Of a stretch of DNA of 21,490 nucleotides, positions 6,935 through 15,218 are shown piece by piece. How positions within the stretch are numbered: position 1 is the stretch's first letter; each line of letters begins with the position of its first letter. The stretch is from Acidobacteriaceae bacterium (GTDB lineage: Bacteria > Acidobacteriota > Terriglobia > Terriglobales > Acidobacteriaceae): positions 1 to 21,490 of the forward strand of contig PLKY01000381.1 in NCBI GenBank assembly GCA_003140785.1. The letters are read 5' to 3'. Both the position numbers and the translations under genes were made by a program. The notes below the pieces were generated by a model that saw nothing but the letters and a program-made list of their open reading frames with translations, searched no databases and was not told the origin of the DNA.

Positions 6935-9295
6935 TTAGCCTCTTACACCAAAGGTCGCACGGGCGGCTTCAGACAACTCTTTCGAGTCAATGTCCTCTCC
7001 TTGTTCGATTGCCAAGCCCAACTGCGCTAATTTTGAGAGCAAAAGAGGATCTACTTGGGCGAAAAGATTTGGGAGAGGAATACGTTCCAGCAGGCGTGCA
7101 GAAAGATCCCATTGCCTGCCCTGGACCTGACTGGATACCGCGGGGAGCAGGCGTGACATAAGGTCGCTGCTTAGCAAGGCAATGTATGCTCTCGCTACCT
7201 TCGGACTTAGCAGTCTGCTCCCTTTAGCGGCGTTTAGGGGGCGCCAAGAGTACCCTTGGACCACCACATAGTCGCCTGATGAGTCGTAGGCAAACGAGCC
7301 TCGGTCGCCGTAAGAAACGGAAACGATTTTCGGTACCTTGTGAAATTGCCACGTGCGCGGTTCACTCATCTCCCACCAGCGGTCTGGGTCACGCTTGCTA
7401 CTTCTCTTTCGAAGGTCGGGCTCAGCTTTCTTCAATGTTTCGCGGTAGAACTTTGCCACTTTCCGGGCAAGCTCATCCTCGTTCTCAATTTTTTGGTCGC
7501 CATAGGGGTAGAAGATATATTTGAAGTCTCTCAAGACCCCAAAAGTTATCGATTCGTTCAGGACTGCGGGGCGAAAATATGGACGTTCCGTCGATGGCAT
7601 CTCGAGCCATTCCTGCCTGCTGATCTCGAAGGTCTTCAGGCTTCCGGAACGTGCACCGGTTTTAATCTCAAACAAATCGTTGACTCTTGGCAGTGTGCGA
7701 AGGCTTACTAAGAGCGACCTTGACTCATATGAGTGCGGGGCCCACGATTCTTTGCTGGGGCCCAGTGTCTCTCTGTAAATGCTGAAACCGTCTTGGACAA
7801 CAGGGTCTACAAGCCCATTAGCTGTCGCCCGCCGCAATGCGCGGAGGCCGGCTGAGGTTGAGCTAGACCGATAGTCTGCCCAAAATGCAATTCCTGAAGG
7901 ATTCGGGCCGTCGCCTTTTTTGCCCACCATCACAGCCGCATCGACGAGCGCATCCGAGAAGAGCAACGGGCTCCCAAGACGTGCAATGAGGTGAAAACTA
8001 ATCAGACCGGACATCTCTTCTCTGACGCCCGCGGTCGCGCTCGCTTCCAGAAAGGAAGACGGAATAATCGAGCCGATGATGCTGGCGGGTCCGAGCGCCT
8101 TGACGGCCTTCCAGACGAACCCGGTGGAAAGATCGTAGCGACCAACTGCCAAAGGGCCCAATGCCTGCTTCAGAGAATCACGCTGCTCCCTGGAAAGAAA
8201 CTCGTAGGACACGAACGGTGGATTCATCAGAAGCATGTCAACGCCCGTTGGCCATGGAGTCTGTCCCATTGAATCCGCCAGCGAAATCTTGTAGGTGACC
8301 TCGTGATCGTCCCTGTCCTTCTCCCAGGCGAGGACGAACGAAGCCATGTCACAGGCCGCTCGGGAAATATCCCAACCAATCAGGTTGACCTTCCCGGCGA
8401 ACTTGCCGATGCGCAACTGCCGGATGCTTTCCCGCAGGAATTCTCCCGACCCACAGGCCGGATCGAAAACAGTTATCGAAGATATAGACTGCAAGTCGAG
8501 GAGCCGAAGAGACTGCTCTACAACCATTCGCGCCAACGAGGGCGGCGTAAAGTGGACCCCTATCCCTTGGCTGGTCTTCGTTGGCGCATTGGATGGTGGG
8601 GCGAACCCTTCCAAGCGAAGCTGAGGAATGACCGACGCCTCATAATGAGCCTCTTGGAATAGTTGCCCCGCTGCATGTCGGAGCAGAAGCTCGGGCCGAA
8701 GGGTCAAATTGTCGAAACGGCGCCCTTCCATTAAGTCGGTGGAGAGAAGTTCCCAATCAGACTGGCTTACCGCACTGAGGCTGTCCCGGAAGTTCTTCGG
8801 CAGTCCCCATTTCTCGCCATTGAGGGTCTCGTGACCACATCTGTCTGTAGCGCATGCAATTAGGGTGAGAAACCTGAGCAGCGACCTTGCCCCGTCCTCG
8901 TCAGTTGAGGCATTTCGAAGCTGTCTAAAAACTCGGATGGCGTGGGCAATGACCGACATTCCGGCTCTCGGCTGAGAGTTTTCCAGGTAGGCGTGGAACT
9001 TTCCGAGATTCTCCTGAATACTCTGGAGACTGTATGTCTCGGCGACAGATGCGGAAGCATCATATCGAAGAACCTCTACGTTTTCACCAAGCAACGAGAC
9101 ATAATGGCCCACGTTGCTTGACCATGCTCCTCCGCGCTTTCCGTCCCTGTCCCGATCTCCTGTTTGGTCAAGGCAGAAGTTTCCGGAAAGGCCGTTGACG
9201 AGGAGGTAGCGACTATCATCATTCGGCAGGAATGGAATTGGCAGCAATCCAAGGTCGGAGGACCAAGACATCGCAGGATTTCTCAACGTATTCAT
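6935..9295 (-). CDS. Adenine-specific (N6) DNA methyltransferase, Eco57I-like class I SAM-dependent
   Basis: A 786-residue DNA methyltransferase. From the chosen start, the SAM-binding motif I is VFDPACGSGEFL (about 276-287) and the catalytic motif IV is MNPPF (357-361), the (N/D)PP(Y/F) signature of adenine-N6 enzymes. Just before the core is GVHFTPPSLARMVVE, the 'YTP' entry typical of type I/IIG modification subunits. The N-terminal part of about 230 residues (including GGAWSSNVGHYVSLLGE) and the C-terminal part of about 300 residues are probably helper and target-recognition regions. No nuclease motif (PD-(D/E)XK or HNH) was seen, so it is not a complete type IIG enzyme. I prefer ATG 9295, with an AAAGGG-type ribosome binding site, over the in-frame TTG at 9355. 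It is coupled to the split hypothetical gene downstream. The block sits between housekeeping genes and is probably horizontally acquired. Confidence 0.85.
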   Translation of the reverse strand: MNTLRNPAMSWSSDLGLLPIPFLPNDDSRYLLVNGLSGNFCLDQTGDRDRDGKRGGAWSSNVGHYVSLLGENVEVLRYDASASVAETYSLQSIQENLGKFHAYLENSQPRAGMSVIAHAIRVFRQLRNASTDEDGARSLLRFLTLIACATDRCGHETLNGEKWGLPKNFRDSLSAVSQSDWELLSTDLMEGRRFDNLTLRPELLLRHAAGQLFQEAHYEASVIPQLRLEGFAPPSNAPTKTSQGIGVHFTPPSLARMVVEQSLRLLDLQSISSITVFDPACGSGEFLRESIRQLRIGKFAGKVNLIGWDISRAACDMASFVLAWEKDRDDHEVTYKISLADSMGQTPWPTGVDMLLMNPPFVSYEFLSREQRDSLKQALGPLAVGRYDLSTGFVWKAVKALGPASIIGSIIPSSFLEASATAGVREEMSGLISFHLIARLGSPLLFSDALVDAAVMVGKKGDGPNPSGIAFWADYRSSSTSAGLRALRRATANGLVDPVVQDGFSIYRETLGPSKESWAPHSYESRSLLVSLRTLPRVNDLFEIKTGARSGSLKTFEISRQEWLEMPSTERPYFRPAVLNESITFGVLRDFKYIFYPYGDQKIENEDELARKVAKFYRETLKKAEPDLRKRSSKRDPDRWWEMSEPRTWQFHKVPKIVSVSYGDRGSFAYDSSGDYVVVQGYSWRPLNAAKGSRLLSPKVARAYIALLSSDLMSRLLPAVSSQVQGRQWDLSARLLERIPLPNLFAQVDPLLLSKLAQLGLAIEQGEDIDSKELSEAARATFGVRG

Positions 9296-9540
9296 CGCTG
9301 CCCTTTCGGACCCTATTAAAAATGCCACATAAATGGTGCACTTGGCTAGCTGCAATCGTGCAAGTGTTCTGTTTCTTTTCAGGTTAATTCATCCGAAGAT
9401 AGGCTGCAGGTCGCGTGCCGTAGCTTAGAGTCCACAGCATATTCAAGGATCCCCCGGCCATTCTGAACGGTCCCCTGGCGGACTTGATTTCTGAAGGGAA
9501 TTGGGTCTCCGGTTTAGAGTCGATTGGAGGGAGATTCCCT

Positions 9541-10137
9541 ATGAGCAGATTTCTGATCGGGTTTGCGACTGGCGTTGTTCTGGTTCTGCTGGCGCTGGTG
9601 TGCTACGTACGCTTTGGGTTTGTCGATCCCCGCGCCGATCGACCGATGGGCGCGCTGGAGATGAAGATTGCCATGCCTGCGCTGGATGCCGCGGTGGATC
9701 GGCGTGCGCCGAGCGTGCAGAATCCGTTGCAGGCTACGGACGACAATTTGACGGCGGGGATGAAGATTTACCAGTCCAATTGCGCAGGCTGCCATGGGGA
9801 TGTGGTTCACACGCATACGGCGTTCGGCGACTCGTTTTATCCGCGCGCGCCGCAGTTTGCGGAGGACGCGCCGGACATGCCGGAGAATCAGAACTTCTAC
9901 ATCGTTGCGCATGGCGTGCGGCTGAGCGGCATGCCGGGGTGGAAGACGAGTCTCAAGGAGCAGGAGATGTGGCAGGTGACGACGTTTCTGAGCCATATGG
10001 ACAAGTTGCCTGCGCCGGTGCAGGCTGCGTGGAAGAGCGCGGCGGGCGGGGTGGAGAGCGGGGTTGGGGGCGGTGGTTCCGCGGATAGCGGGGCGAAGGA
10101 CGAGAAAAAAGACAAGATGGAGATGCCTGCGCATTGA
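9541..10137 (+). CDS. Membrane-anchored c-type cytochrome
   Basis: A 198-residue protein with an uncleaved-looking N-terminal membrane segment (FLIGFATGVVLVLLALVCYV, about 4-23) and a periplasmic class I cytochrome c domain. Haem attaches at CAGCH (Cys81, Cys84, His85); the likely distal ligand is Met131 in RLSGMPGW. A Gly-rich, then charged tail (about 165-198) ends the protein. ATG 9541 is chosen because GGAGGG lies just upstream; the longer frame from 9484 would bury the membrane anchor. It probably passes electrons in the respiratory chain or to a periplasmic oxidoreductase, but the partner is not evident. It is 88 bp ahead of tatB on the same strand. Confidence 0.88.
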   Translation: MSRFLIGFATGVVLVLLALVCYVRFGFVDPRADRPMGALEMKIAMPALDAAVDRRAPSVQNPLQATDDNLTAGMKIYQSNCAGCHGDVVHTHTAFGDSFYPRAPQFAEDAPDMPENQNFYIVAHGVRLSGMPGWKTSLKEQEMWQVTTFLSHMDKLPAPVQAAWKSAAGGVESGVGGGGSADSGAKDEKKDKMEMPAH

Positions 10138-10225
10138 GGGATGTTTGTGAGCGGGGTGCGCGGGGCGAGGTTTCCGACGACAGGTCTTTGTCGCTGGGGA
10201 GATCGGGCGGGTATCATTAGCCTTC

Positions 10226-10828
10226 ATGGGAACTCCACCACCAATTGAACTTGGCAGCCTGGGGATGGCTGATTCGCTGATCCTGATGGTGATTGCGCTG
10301 GTGGTGTTTGGGCCGCGGCGGCTGCCGCAGATCGGCAAGCAGATCGGCAAGCTGATGTTTGAGTTCCGCAAGGCCTCGAACGATTTCAAGTTCCAGATGG
10401 AAGAGGAGCTGCGGCTGTCCGAGGACGCGGATCGGCGCAAGAAGGAAGAGGCAAAGCGGAAGCAGTTGGCGCAGGAGTCGGTGTCGGCTACGCCGGATGT
10501 GGTGAAGGCTTTGGAGTCGCCTTATCCGGGCGAAGGGGTGTATCCGCCGGTTTCCGAAGTGAAAACTGATTCTGAGATCAAGAATGGGGAAACGGCCGGG
10601 GCGGAGGATGTGGCGCCGCAGATTTTGCCGCCTTCGACTGGCGAAACGGTTGCTGCGGCAAAGGTGGCCGTGAATGCGGAGTTGACTGAGCCTGCTGCGG
10701 ATGAATCGAGCAAGGATGTGCTCGACCCGATGGGGCAGGTTGAGCAGGCTGCGCCTGGCGGGGAAGATAAGTCTCCAACTGAAAACGAAAATGCTCCTGC
10801 GACGGAGGCGGTGAGCCCCAATGGTTGA
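10226..10828 (+). CDS. tatB: Sec-independent translocase protein TatB (TatA/B family)
   Basis: A 200-residue TatA/B-family protein. A short N-terminal membrane helix (SLILMVIALVVFG, about 17-29) is followed by the hinge and amphipathic helix FGPRRLPQIGKQIGKLMFEF (28-47); FGP-x-x-LP is the family signature. A charged helix and then a long acidic, Pro/Ala-rich, probably disordered tail run from about 85 to 200. I call it TatB rather than TatA because of its length and its position directly before tatC, but in many phyla one protein serves both roles. With TatC it would form the receptor for twin-arginine signal peptides. Its last 8 bp overlap tatC, indicating coupled translation. Confidence 0.88.
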   Translation: MGTPPPIELGSLGMADSLILMVIALVVFGPRRLPQIGKQIGKLMFEFRKASNDFKFQMEEELRLSEDADRRKKEEAKRKQLAQESVSATPDVVKALESPYPGEGVYPPVSEVKTDSEIKNGETAGAEDVAPQILPPSTGETVAAAKVAVNAELTEPAADESSKDVLDPMGQVEQAAPGGEDKSPTENENAPATEAVSPNG

Positions 10829-11612
10829 TCCCGTGGAAGCGATCGGGAAGGCGCGGGAGGCTGTGACGCATCGCGCGGAGCTGCCGGGCATGAGCCTGAT
10901 GGAGCACCTGGACGAGCTGCGCAGGCGGATTGTGCATTCGGCGCTTTATCTTGGCGCGGGATTCGCGATCGCGTATTTCTTTCACGAGAGGCTGTACGGC
11001 CTTGTGCAGCAGCCGCTGGACCGGCTGCACATCAAGCTCAACTACACGCATCCCATGGATGCGCTGAACTTGTATCTGCAGGTGTCGCTGATTGGCGGTG
11101 CGATTCTCGCGTCGCCGTTCGTCTTGTATCAAGTGTGGCTTTTTATTGCGCCGGGGCTCTACCAGAAGGAGCGCCGTTTCGTTGTGCCGTTTATGGCGGC
11201 GACAGTGGGGCTGTTTTTGGCGGGCGCGTCGTTTGGCTATTTTTTTGTGCTGCCGGGGGCGCTGAAGATCCTGATCGTGGATTTCGGCAAGAAATTCAAT
11301 CCGATTATCACGATCGAGGAGTACACGGGGTTCTTTCTGTCGATCATTCTGGGCCTGGGGATCAGCTTTGAGATGCCGATTCTGATTTTCTTTCTGGCGC
11401 TGTTCGGCATTGTGAGCCCGCGGTTTTTATGGAAGAACATTCGCTACGCGGTTCTGGCGGTGTTTCTGGTGGCGGCTTTCATTTGCCCCAACCCCGACCC
11501 TTGGACGATGTGCATCTATGCGATTCCGATGTTGTTCCTGTATCTGATCGGCATCGGCGTGGCTTGGTGGGTGCACCCCTCGCGGCGTAAGGCCAAAGAG
11601 GCTGCTTTGTGA
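10821..11612 (+). CDS. tatC: Sec-independent translocase protein TatC
   Basis: The 263-residue core receptor of the twin-arginine translocase in the inner membrane. Motifs: MSLMEHLDELRRRI (24-37, the N-terminal cytoplasmic signature), HPMDALNLYLQ (77-87), IAPGLYQKERR (109-119), with Glu117 aligning with the signal-peptide-binding Glu of the first cytoplasmic loop in E. coli TatC, and GISFEMPILIFF with the conserved membrane-buried Glu. Six hydrophobic segments are visible and the length is normal. It overlaps tatB by 8 bp and the downstream peptidase gene by 4 bp, so the three are one transcription unit. A substrate with an obvious twin-arginine signal is encoded at 18557-19984. Confidence 0.96.
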   Translation: MVDPVEAIGKAREAVTHRAELPGMSLMEHLDELRRRIVHSALYLGAGFAIAYFFHERLYGLVQQPLDRLHIKLNYTHPMDALNLYLQVSLIGGAILASPFVLYQVWLFIAPGLYQKERRFVVPFMAATVGLFLAGASFGYFFVLPGALKILIVDFGKKFNPIITIEEYTGFFLSIILGLGISFEMPILIFFLALFGIVSPRFLWKNIRYAVLAVFLVAAFICPNPDPWTMCIYAIPMLFLYLIGIGVAWWVHPSRRKAKEAAL

Positions 11613-12538
11613 GGCTCTCGTTTTCGAGGAGTGCTGCGCTAGGGTTGGCGGTGCTGTTCGCCGTCATGACCACTCAGGCACAGCGCCCTTCTACAGGCTC
11701 AGGGCAGCATTTTAATGGCGAACGGGCTTATGAGTATGCGCGCGATTTTGTGGCCATTGGGCCGCGTTGGCCTACGAGTGCCGGACACGCCAAAGCAGAG
11801 GCTTTTCTTCGCGCGCACTTTCAGCACGATCCGCTTGAAGAAGATGCTTTCACTGCCGATACGCCGATTGGGCCGGTAAATATGCGCAATTTCATCGTGC
11901 GCTTTCCGGGCAAGAAGGACGGCGTGATTGTGCTGGCGACGCACTATGAGACCAACTACTACCTCAAGAACATCAACTTTGTTGGCGCGAATGACGGCGG
12001 CGCGACGACGGGGTTGTTGATGGCGATTGCCGATCAGTTACGGGGGCAGACGGCTGGTGGAAAGAAGCTCGATGGGTGCTCGGTGTGGCTGGTTTTCTTC
12101 GATGGGGAAGAAGCGATTCGGAGCTGGTCCGATTCTGACTCCACTTATGGCAGCCGGCATTTGGCGGCGAAGTGGGGACGCGATGGGACGCTGGGGCGCA
12201 TCAAGGCGTTTCTTCTGGCCGATATGATTGGCGACAAGGATCTCGATATTCAGCGCGAGAGCCGCTCGACGGGATGGTTGGTGGATCTGGTGCGACAGGC
12301 GGCGAAGAAGTACGGCTACGAGCATTACTTCTTCCAGCAGGAAGAGCCGGTCGACGACGACCACATGCCTTTTGTGAAGCGGGGCGTGCCGTCGATCGAC
12401 ATCATCGATCTCGACTACGGACCGAATAACAGCTACCACCATACGGCGCAGGACACGATGGACAAGGTGAGTGCGCGGAGTTTGGCGATTGATGGGGACG
12501 TTTTCCTGGAGGCGGTTCGCCTGATCAATCAGAGATAG
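11609..12538 (+). CDS. M28 family zinc metallopeptidase / glutaminyl-peptide cyclotransferase-like protein
   Basis: A 309-residue exported M28 protein. GTG 11609 overlaps the tatC stop by 4 bp. Residues 1-25 are a signal peptide ending in TTQAQ. Metal and catalytic residues can be placed: His112 (LATHYET), Asp129 (GANDGGA), Glu167/Glu168 (FFDGEEA), Asp205 (LADMIGD) and His277/His278 (YHHTAQDT). The ending YHHTAQDTMDKVSARSLAI and overall length look more like secreted glutaminyl cyclases, which form N-terminal pyroglutamate, than like typical aminopeptidases. Both reactions occur in the fold, and sequence alone does not decide. The mature protein opens with an unusual RPSTGSGQ stretch coded by a possible dispersed-repeat fragment at 11687-11707. 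Confidence 0.85.
   Translation: MRLSFSRSAALGLAVLFAVMTTQAQRPSTGSGQHFNGERAYEYARDFVAIGPRWPTSAGHAKAEAFLRAHFQHDPLEEDAFTADTPIGPVNMRNFIVRFPGKKDGVIVLATHYETNYYLKNINFVGANDGGATTGLLMAIADQLRGQTAGGKKLDGCSVWLVFFDGEEAIRSWSDSDSTYGSRHLAAKWGRDGTLGRIKAFLLADMIGDKDLDIQRESRSTGWLVDLVRQAAKKYGYEHYFFQQEEPVDDDHMPFVKRGVPSIDIIDLDYGPNNSYHHTAQDTMDKVSARSLAIDGDVFLEAVRLINQR
11687..11707 (+). repeat. Possible dispersed-repeat fragment inside the M28 gene
   Basis: The 21 bases here resemble, from memory, a short repeat scattered through many bacterial genomes whose core is CCTTCGACAAGCTCAGGAC; the copy differs at several positions. It is read in frame and gives PSTGSGQ directly after the predicted signal peptide cleavage site, a place tolerant of insertion. 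No second copy was seen in the window. Confidence 0.3.
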
Positions 12539-12547
12539 CTCAGTCGC

Positions 12548-12573
12548 TCCCTGTTCCCTAATCCCTGTTCCCT
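12548..12573 (+). repeat. Short direct repeat upstream of the TerC gene
   Basis: Two identical 12-bp copies of TCCCTGTTCCCT (12548-12559 and 12562-12573) are separated by AA. They fill most of the 49-bp gap between the M28 gene and the TerC gene. No ribosome binding site is visible beside them. Confidence 0.7.
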
Positions 12574-12587
12574 GGCCATGCGCTAGC

Positions 12588-13487
12588 ATGGCAAATATGA
12601 TTGCCGGTGCATCGTGGGTTTGGTGGCTTGGGTTCCACGCGGCTGTTGTGCTGCTGCTGACCATCGATGCGAATTTGCCGGCGTGGCGCGGCAGTGGCGC
12701 GAAGACACAAAGATCCGCGTGGGTGTGGACGGCCGTGCTGGTGCTTGCCGCGGCGGTGTTCGCGGTTTGGATCGGCGTGGTGCAGGGCCGACAGCGGGCA
12801 CTTGAATTTGTCGCAGGATACACGATCGAGACTTCTCTCAGCATCGACAATCTCTTTATCTTTCTCGTGCTCTTTCAGGGGTTCCGGATCAATGCGGCGC
12901 GGCAGCATCGCGCCTTGTTGTGGGGAGTGGCCGGCGCCATTGTTTTGCGGGGGCTCTTCATTGCGGCCGGTGTTTCGCTGATCACGCGCTTCAACTGGAT
13001 CTCGTGGGTTTTCGGTCTCGTGCTGCTGGTAGCGGCGTGGAGGTTGGTTCGCGGAGGGTCGGCGCGGGCGGCTATCCCGGATTGGATTCGCCGTTTGCAG
13101 CCGGCGAAGGACTCGCTTCTGCCGGTGATCGTTGCGGTGGAAATCACAGACCTGCTTTTCGCGGTAGATTCGATCCCTGCCGTGCTGGCTGTATCGCACG
13201 ATCCGTTCATCGTCTATACCTCAAATATCGCAGCGATTTTGGGACTGCGTTCGCTCTACTTCGCGCTGGCGGCCCTGCTCGATCGGTTTCGTTATCTGCA
13301 CTATGGCCTGGGCGTGCTGCTGGCTTTTGTCGCGCTGAAAATGCTTGCTGCGCCGTGGCTTGATGTGCCCATCACTCTGTCGCTCGCTGTGATCGGAACC
13401 ATCATTGCTGTTTGCGCGATGGCATCCTGGCTGGCTGCAGATCGGGAACGTGCTTCCGAGATTCGGAAATCCGGGGTTCGGAAATAG
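12588..13487 (+). CDS. TerC family integral membrane protein
   Basis: A 299-residue membrane protein with about seven to eight hydrophobic segments. The family motifs GYTIETSLSIDNLFIF (77-92) and ITDLLFAVDSIPAVLAVSHD (186-205) each put acidic residues (Glu81, Asp87, Asp188, Asp193) within membrane helices; TSNIAAILGLRSLYFAL follows. TerC/Alx proteins are linked to metal-ion export, with manganese shown for Alx/MeeF-type members, and to tellurite resistance in ter operons. There is no ter operon here, so a metal-homeostasis role, perhaps loading exported metalloproteins, is an inference. It is 49 bp after the M28 gene. The start lacks a strong Shine-Dalgarno; ATG 12597 is an alternative. The C-terminus (SEIRKSGVRK) is coded by a small repeat. 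Confidence 0.92.
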   Translation: MANMIAGASWVWWLGFHAAVVLLLTIDANLPAWRGSGAKTQRSAWVWTAVLVLAAAVFAVWIGVVQGRQRALEFVAGYTIETSLSIDNLFIFLVLFQGFRINAARQHRALLWGVAGAIVLRGLFIAAGVSLITRFNWISWVFGLVLLVAAWRLVRGGSARAAIPDWIRRLQPAKDSLLPVIVAVEITDLLFAVDSIPAVLAVSHDPFIVYTSNIAAILGLRSLYFALAALLDRFRYLHYGLGVLLAFVALKMLAAPWLDVPITLSLAVIGTIIAVCAMASWLAADRERASEIRKSGVRK

Positions 13488-13710
13488 GAAACCTGTTGGC
13501 CAGTTGTGTTCGCGGGGAAGAATCTGCTCCGCGTCGGCTTCGATCTGCATCGAATTGTGTGAGGGCACCTGGGGTATGACTCGACAGCCTTTGAGTGTCT
13601 TGTTTTGCACATTTAGTACCTTGGTTTTCCATCGCTGGTAACTGCTGGTCTCGCGTAGAATCGCTGGTTTCGACGGCCCATTTCGTCGTATCCTGAGAGG
13701 AAAGAATCCT

Positions 13711-14151
13711 ATGAAGACCTTTACGATTGAAGAAGCACAATCGCTGCTCCCCGTGTTGGAATCCCTGCTGAGGCGCGCACTTGATAGCAAGAAGGCGGCG
13801 GAGCAGGTGGAAGCGGAACTTTCCGCGCTGGCGCTGCGCATCTATGTCGCCGGCGGAATGTATGTGAATGTCGGCAAGGTCGCCAAGCAGCGCGCGGAAG
13901 TGGAGACCCAGACGCAGCGCATGCGCGAGACCGTGGCGGAGATCGATGCCATTGGCGTGCAGGTGAAGGATCTCGATGCCGGGCTTCTCGATTTTCCATG
14001 CCGCCTCGATGATGAGATTGTTTTGCTTTGCTGGCGCACCGGGGAGACGGCGATCGACCACTGGCATACGGTGGAAGCCGGCTTTCAAGGGCGGCAGCCA
14101 GTGGATGAGCGTTTTCGCAGGCGCTCGAATTCGAGCAATCGGCCGAACTGA
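13711..14151 (+). CDS. DUF2203 family protein
   Basis: A 146-residue cytoplasmic protein of unknown function. The family pattern is clear: FTIEEAQSLLPVLESLLRR (4-22), a long helical middle (about 25-80), then VKDLDAGLLDFPCRLDDEIV and LLCWRTGETAIDHWHTVEAG followed by FQGRQPV. DUF2203 proteins are small mostly helical proteins ending in this CWR-x-GE-x-x-x-x-WH block. ATG 13711 has a good GAGAGGA ribosome binding site. A 14-bp perfect palindrome (14123-14136) lies in the last codons, coding the polar tail. The next gene starts 45 bp later on the same strand, so the two may be co-transcribed. Confidence 0.88.
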   Translation: MKTFTIEEAQSLLPVLESLLRRALDSKKAAEQVEAELSALALRIYVAGGMYVNVGKVAKQRAEVETQTQRMRETVAEIDAIGVQVKDLDAGLLDFPCRLDDEIVLLCWRTGETAIDHWHTVEAGFQGRQPVDERFRRRSNSSNRPN

Positions 14152-14196
14152 CCCGCGTCTTCGCGCCCTCTTCCACGCATTGAAGGAATCGATTCC

Positions 14197-15132
14197 TTGT
14201 ACATTTCCGAGCAGGAAGTGCGGCAGCACCTCAGTTACGAAGCCCTGATTCCCGCCATTCGCCAAGCCCTTGTCGATTACTCTTCCGGTCTAGTTGACCA
14301 ACCACCGCGCGTCATTCTGCGCGCCGGCAACGCGGAAGGCGCGCACAACGGCTGGTTCGCCGTGATGCCTGTAATTGCCGGCGATTGGATGGGCGTCAAA
14401 ACCGTCACCTTCTATCCGGGCAATGCTGAGCGCGGTCTGCCAACGCACATGGCGGTCATCGAGTTGTTGAGCAGGGCAACGGGCGAGCCGGTTGCAGTGA
14501 TCGATGGAAGGCTGATTACCGAGATGCGCACGGCGGCGGTTTCTGCAGTCGCCTTCGCAGCGATTTCTCCTCTCCACTTTGCGGCGCCTCCGACGAGTCT
14601 TGGGATTCTGGGGTCGGGTGTGCAGGCACATGCGCATATCGACGCGCTGCGGCACGTCTGGCCTGCGCTTGAGGAGATTCGGATCTGGAGCCGGACGCGG
14701 GAGAATGCTCAGCGGCTTGCTTTGGCGACAGGCGCGAATGCGGTTGCGATCGAAGAGGCGGCTGCGGCTGATGTTGTGCTCACGGCGACGTCGGCTTCTC
14801 AACCGATTCTGCAAGGCCGTTGGCTTTCGCCGCATGCGCTTGTTCTTGCCGTCGGCGCCACTGGCTCCACGCTGCGGGAGCTTGACGACGAAGTGATGCA
14901 TTCGAGCTTCGTGGTTGCGGAATCCCGTTCCTGTGTCGAACGCGAATCGGGGGATGTGCGTCTTTCTGGAGCCAGCGTGGCAGCCGAGATCGGCGAGATT
15001 CTGGCGCGGCCAGAAGCAGCCGTTCTTCCGCTCAATGGACGCATCGTTTTCAAGTCGGTGGGCATGGCCATTGAAGACCTGACTGCGGCGCGACTGGTGT
15101 GGGAGTCGGGAGAAACAGGCCGACCAGACTGA
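14197..15132 (+). CDS. Ornithine cyclodeaminase / mu-crystallin family NAD(P)-dependent enzyme
   Basis: A 311-residue cytoplasmic enzyme. It shows VKTVTFYPGN (67-76, with the expected substrate-binding Lys68), TEMRTAAVSAVA (108-119), the Rossmann nucleotide-binding loop LGILGSGVQAHAHI (135-148) and IVFKSVGMAIEDLTAARLVW near the C-terminus. These are the conserved blocks of the family, which includes ornithine cyclodeaminase, alanine dehydrogenase, ketimine reductase and siderophore diaminopropionate enzymes. The substrate cannot be told from sequence. The start is TTG 14197, preceded by AAGGA; a 12-bp palindrome (GGAATCGATTCC, 14185-14196) abuts the start codon. No ornithine or proline genes are beside it to fix its role. 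Confidence 0.88.
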   Translation: MYISEQEVRQHLSYEALIPAIRQALVDYSSGLVDQPPRVILRAGNAEGAHNGWFAVMPVIAGDWMGVKTVTFYPGNAERGLPTHMAVIELLSRATGEPVAVIDGRLITEMRTAAVSAVAFAAISPLHFAAPPTSLGILGSGVQAHAHIDALRHVWPALEEIRIWSRTRENAQRLALATGANAVAIEEAAAADVVLTATSASQPILQGRWLSPHALVLAVGATGSTLRELDDEVMHSSFVVAESRSCVERESGDVRLSGASVAAEIGEILARPEAAVLPLNGRIVFKSVGMAIEDLTAARLVWESGETGRPD

Positions 15133-15218
15133 GGCGAAGCAGTGCCGCAACCAGTTCGTGACAACGAAGATCTGTTTTGCTAATCGGATGGCGATGCGGC
15201 CTAGTGCGGGAGAGTATG

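Noticed and set aside
9514..10440. 308-residue minus-strand frame over the cytochrome c and tatB genes
   Set aside because: Arg/His-rich low-complexity protein antisense to two well-supported genes.
12539..12587. yybP-ykoY manganese riboswitch before the TerC gene
   Set aside because: The gap is only 49 bp and is mostly a simple direct repeat; there is no room for the aptamer.
14123..14136. Perfect 14-bp palindrome GCTCGAATTCGAGC
   Set aside because: It lies inside the coding part of the DUF2203 gene, has no T-tract, and no second copy was seen; probably chance or a coding effect.
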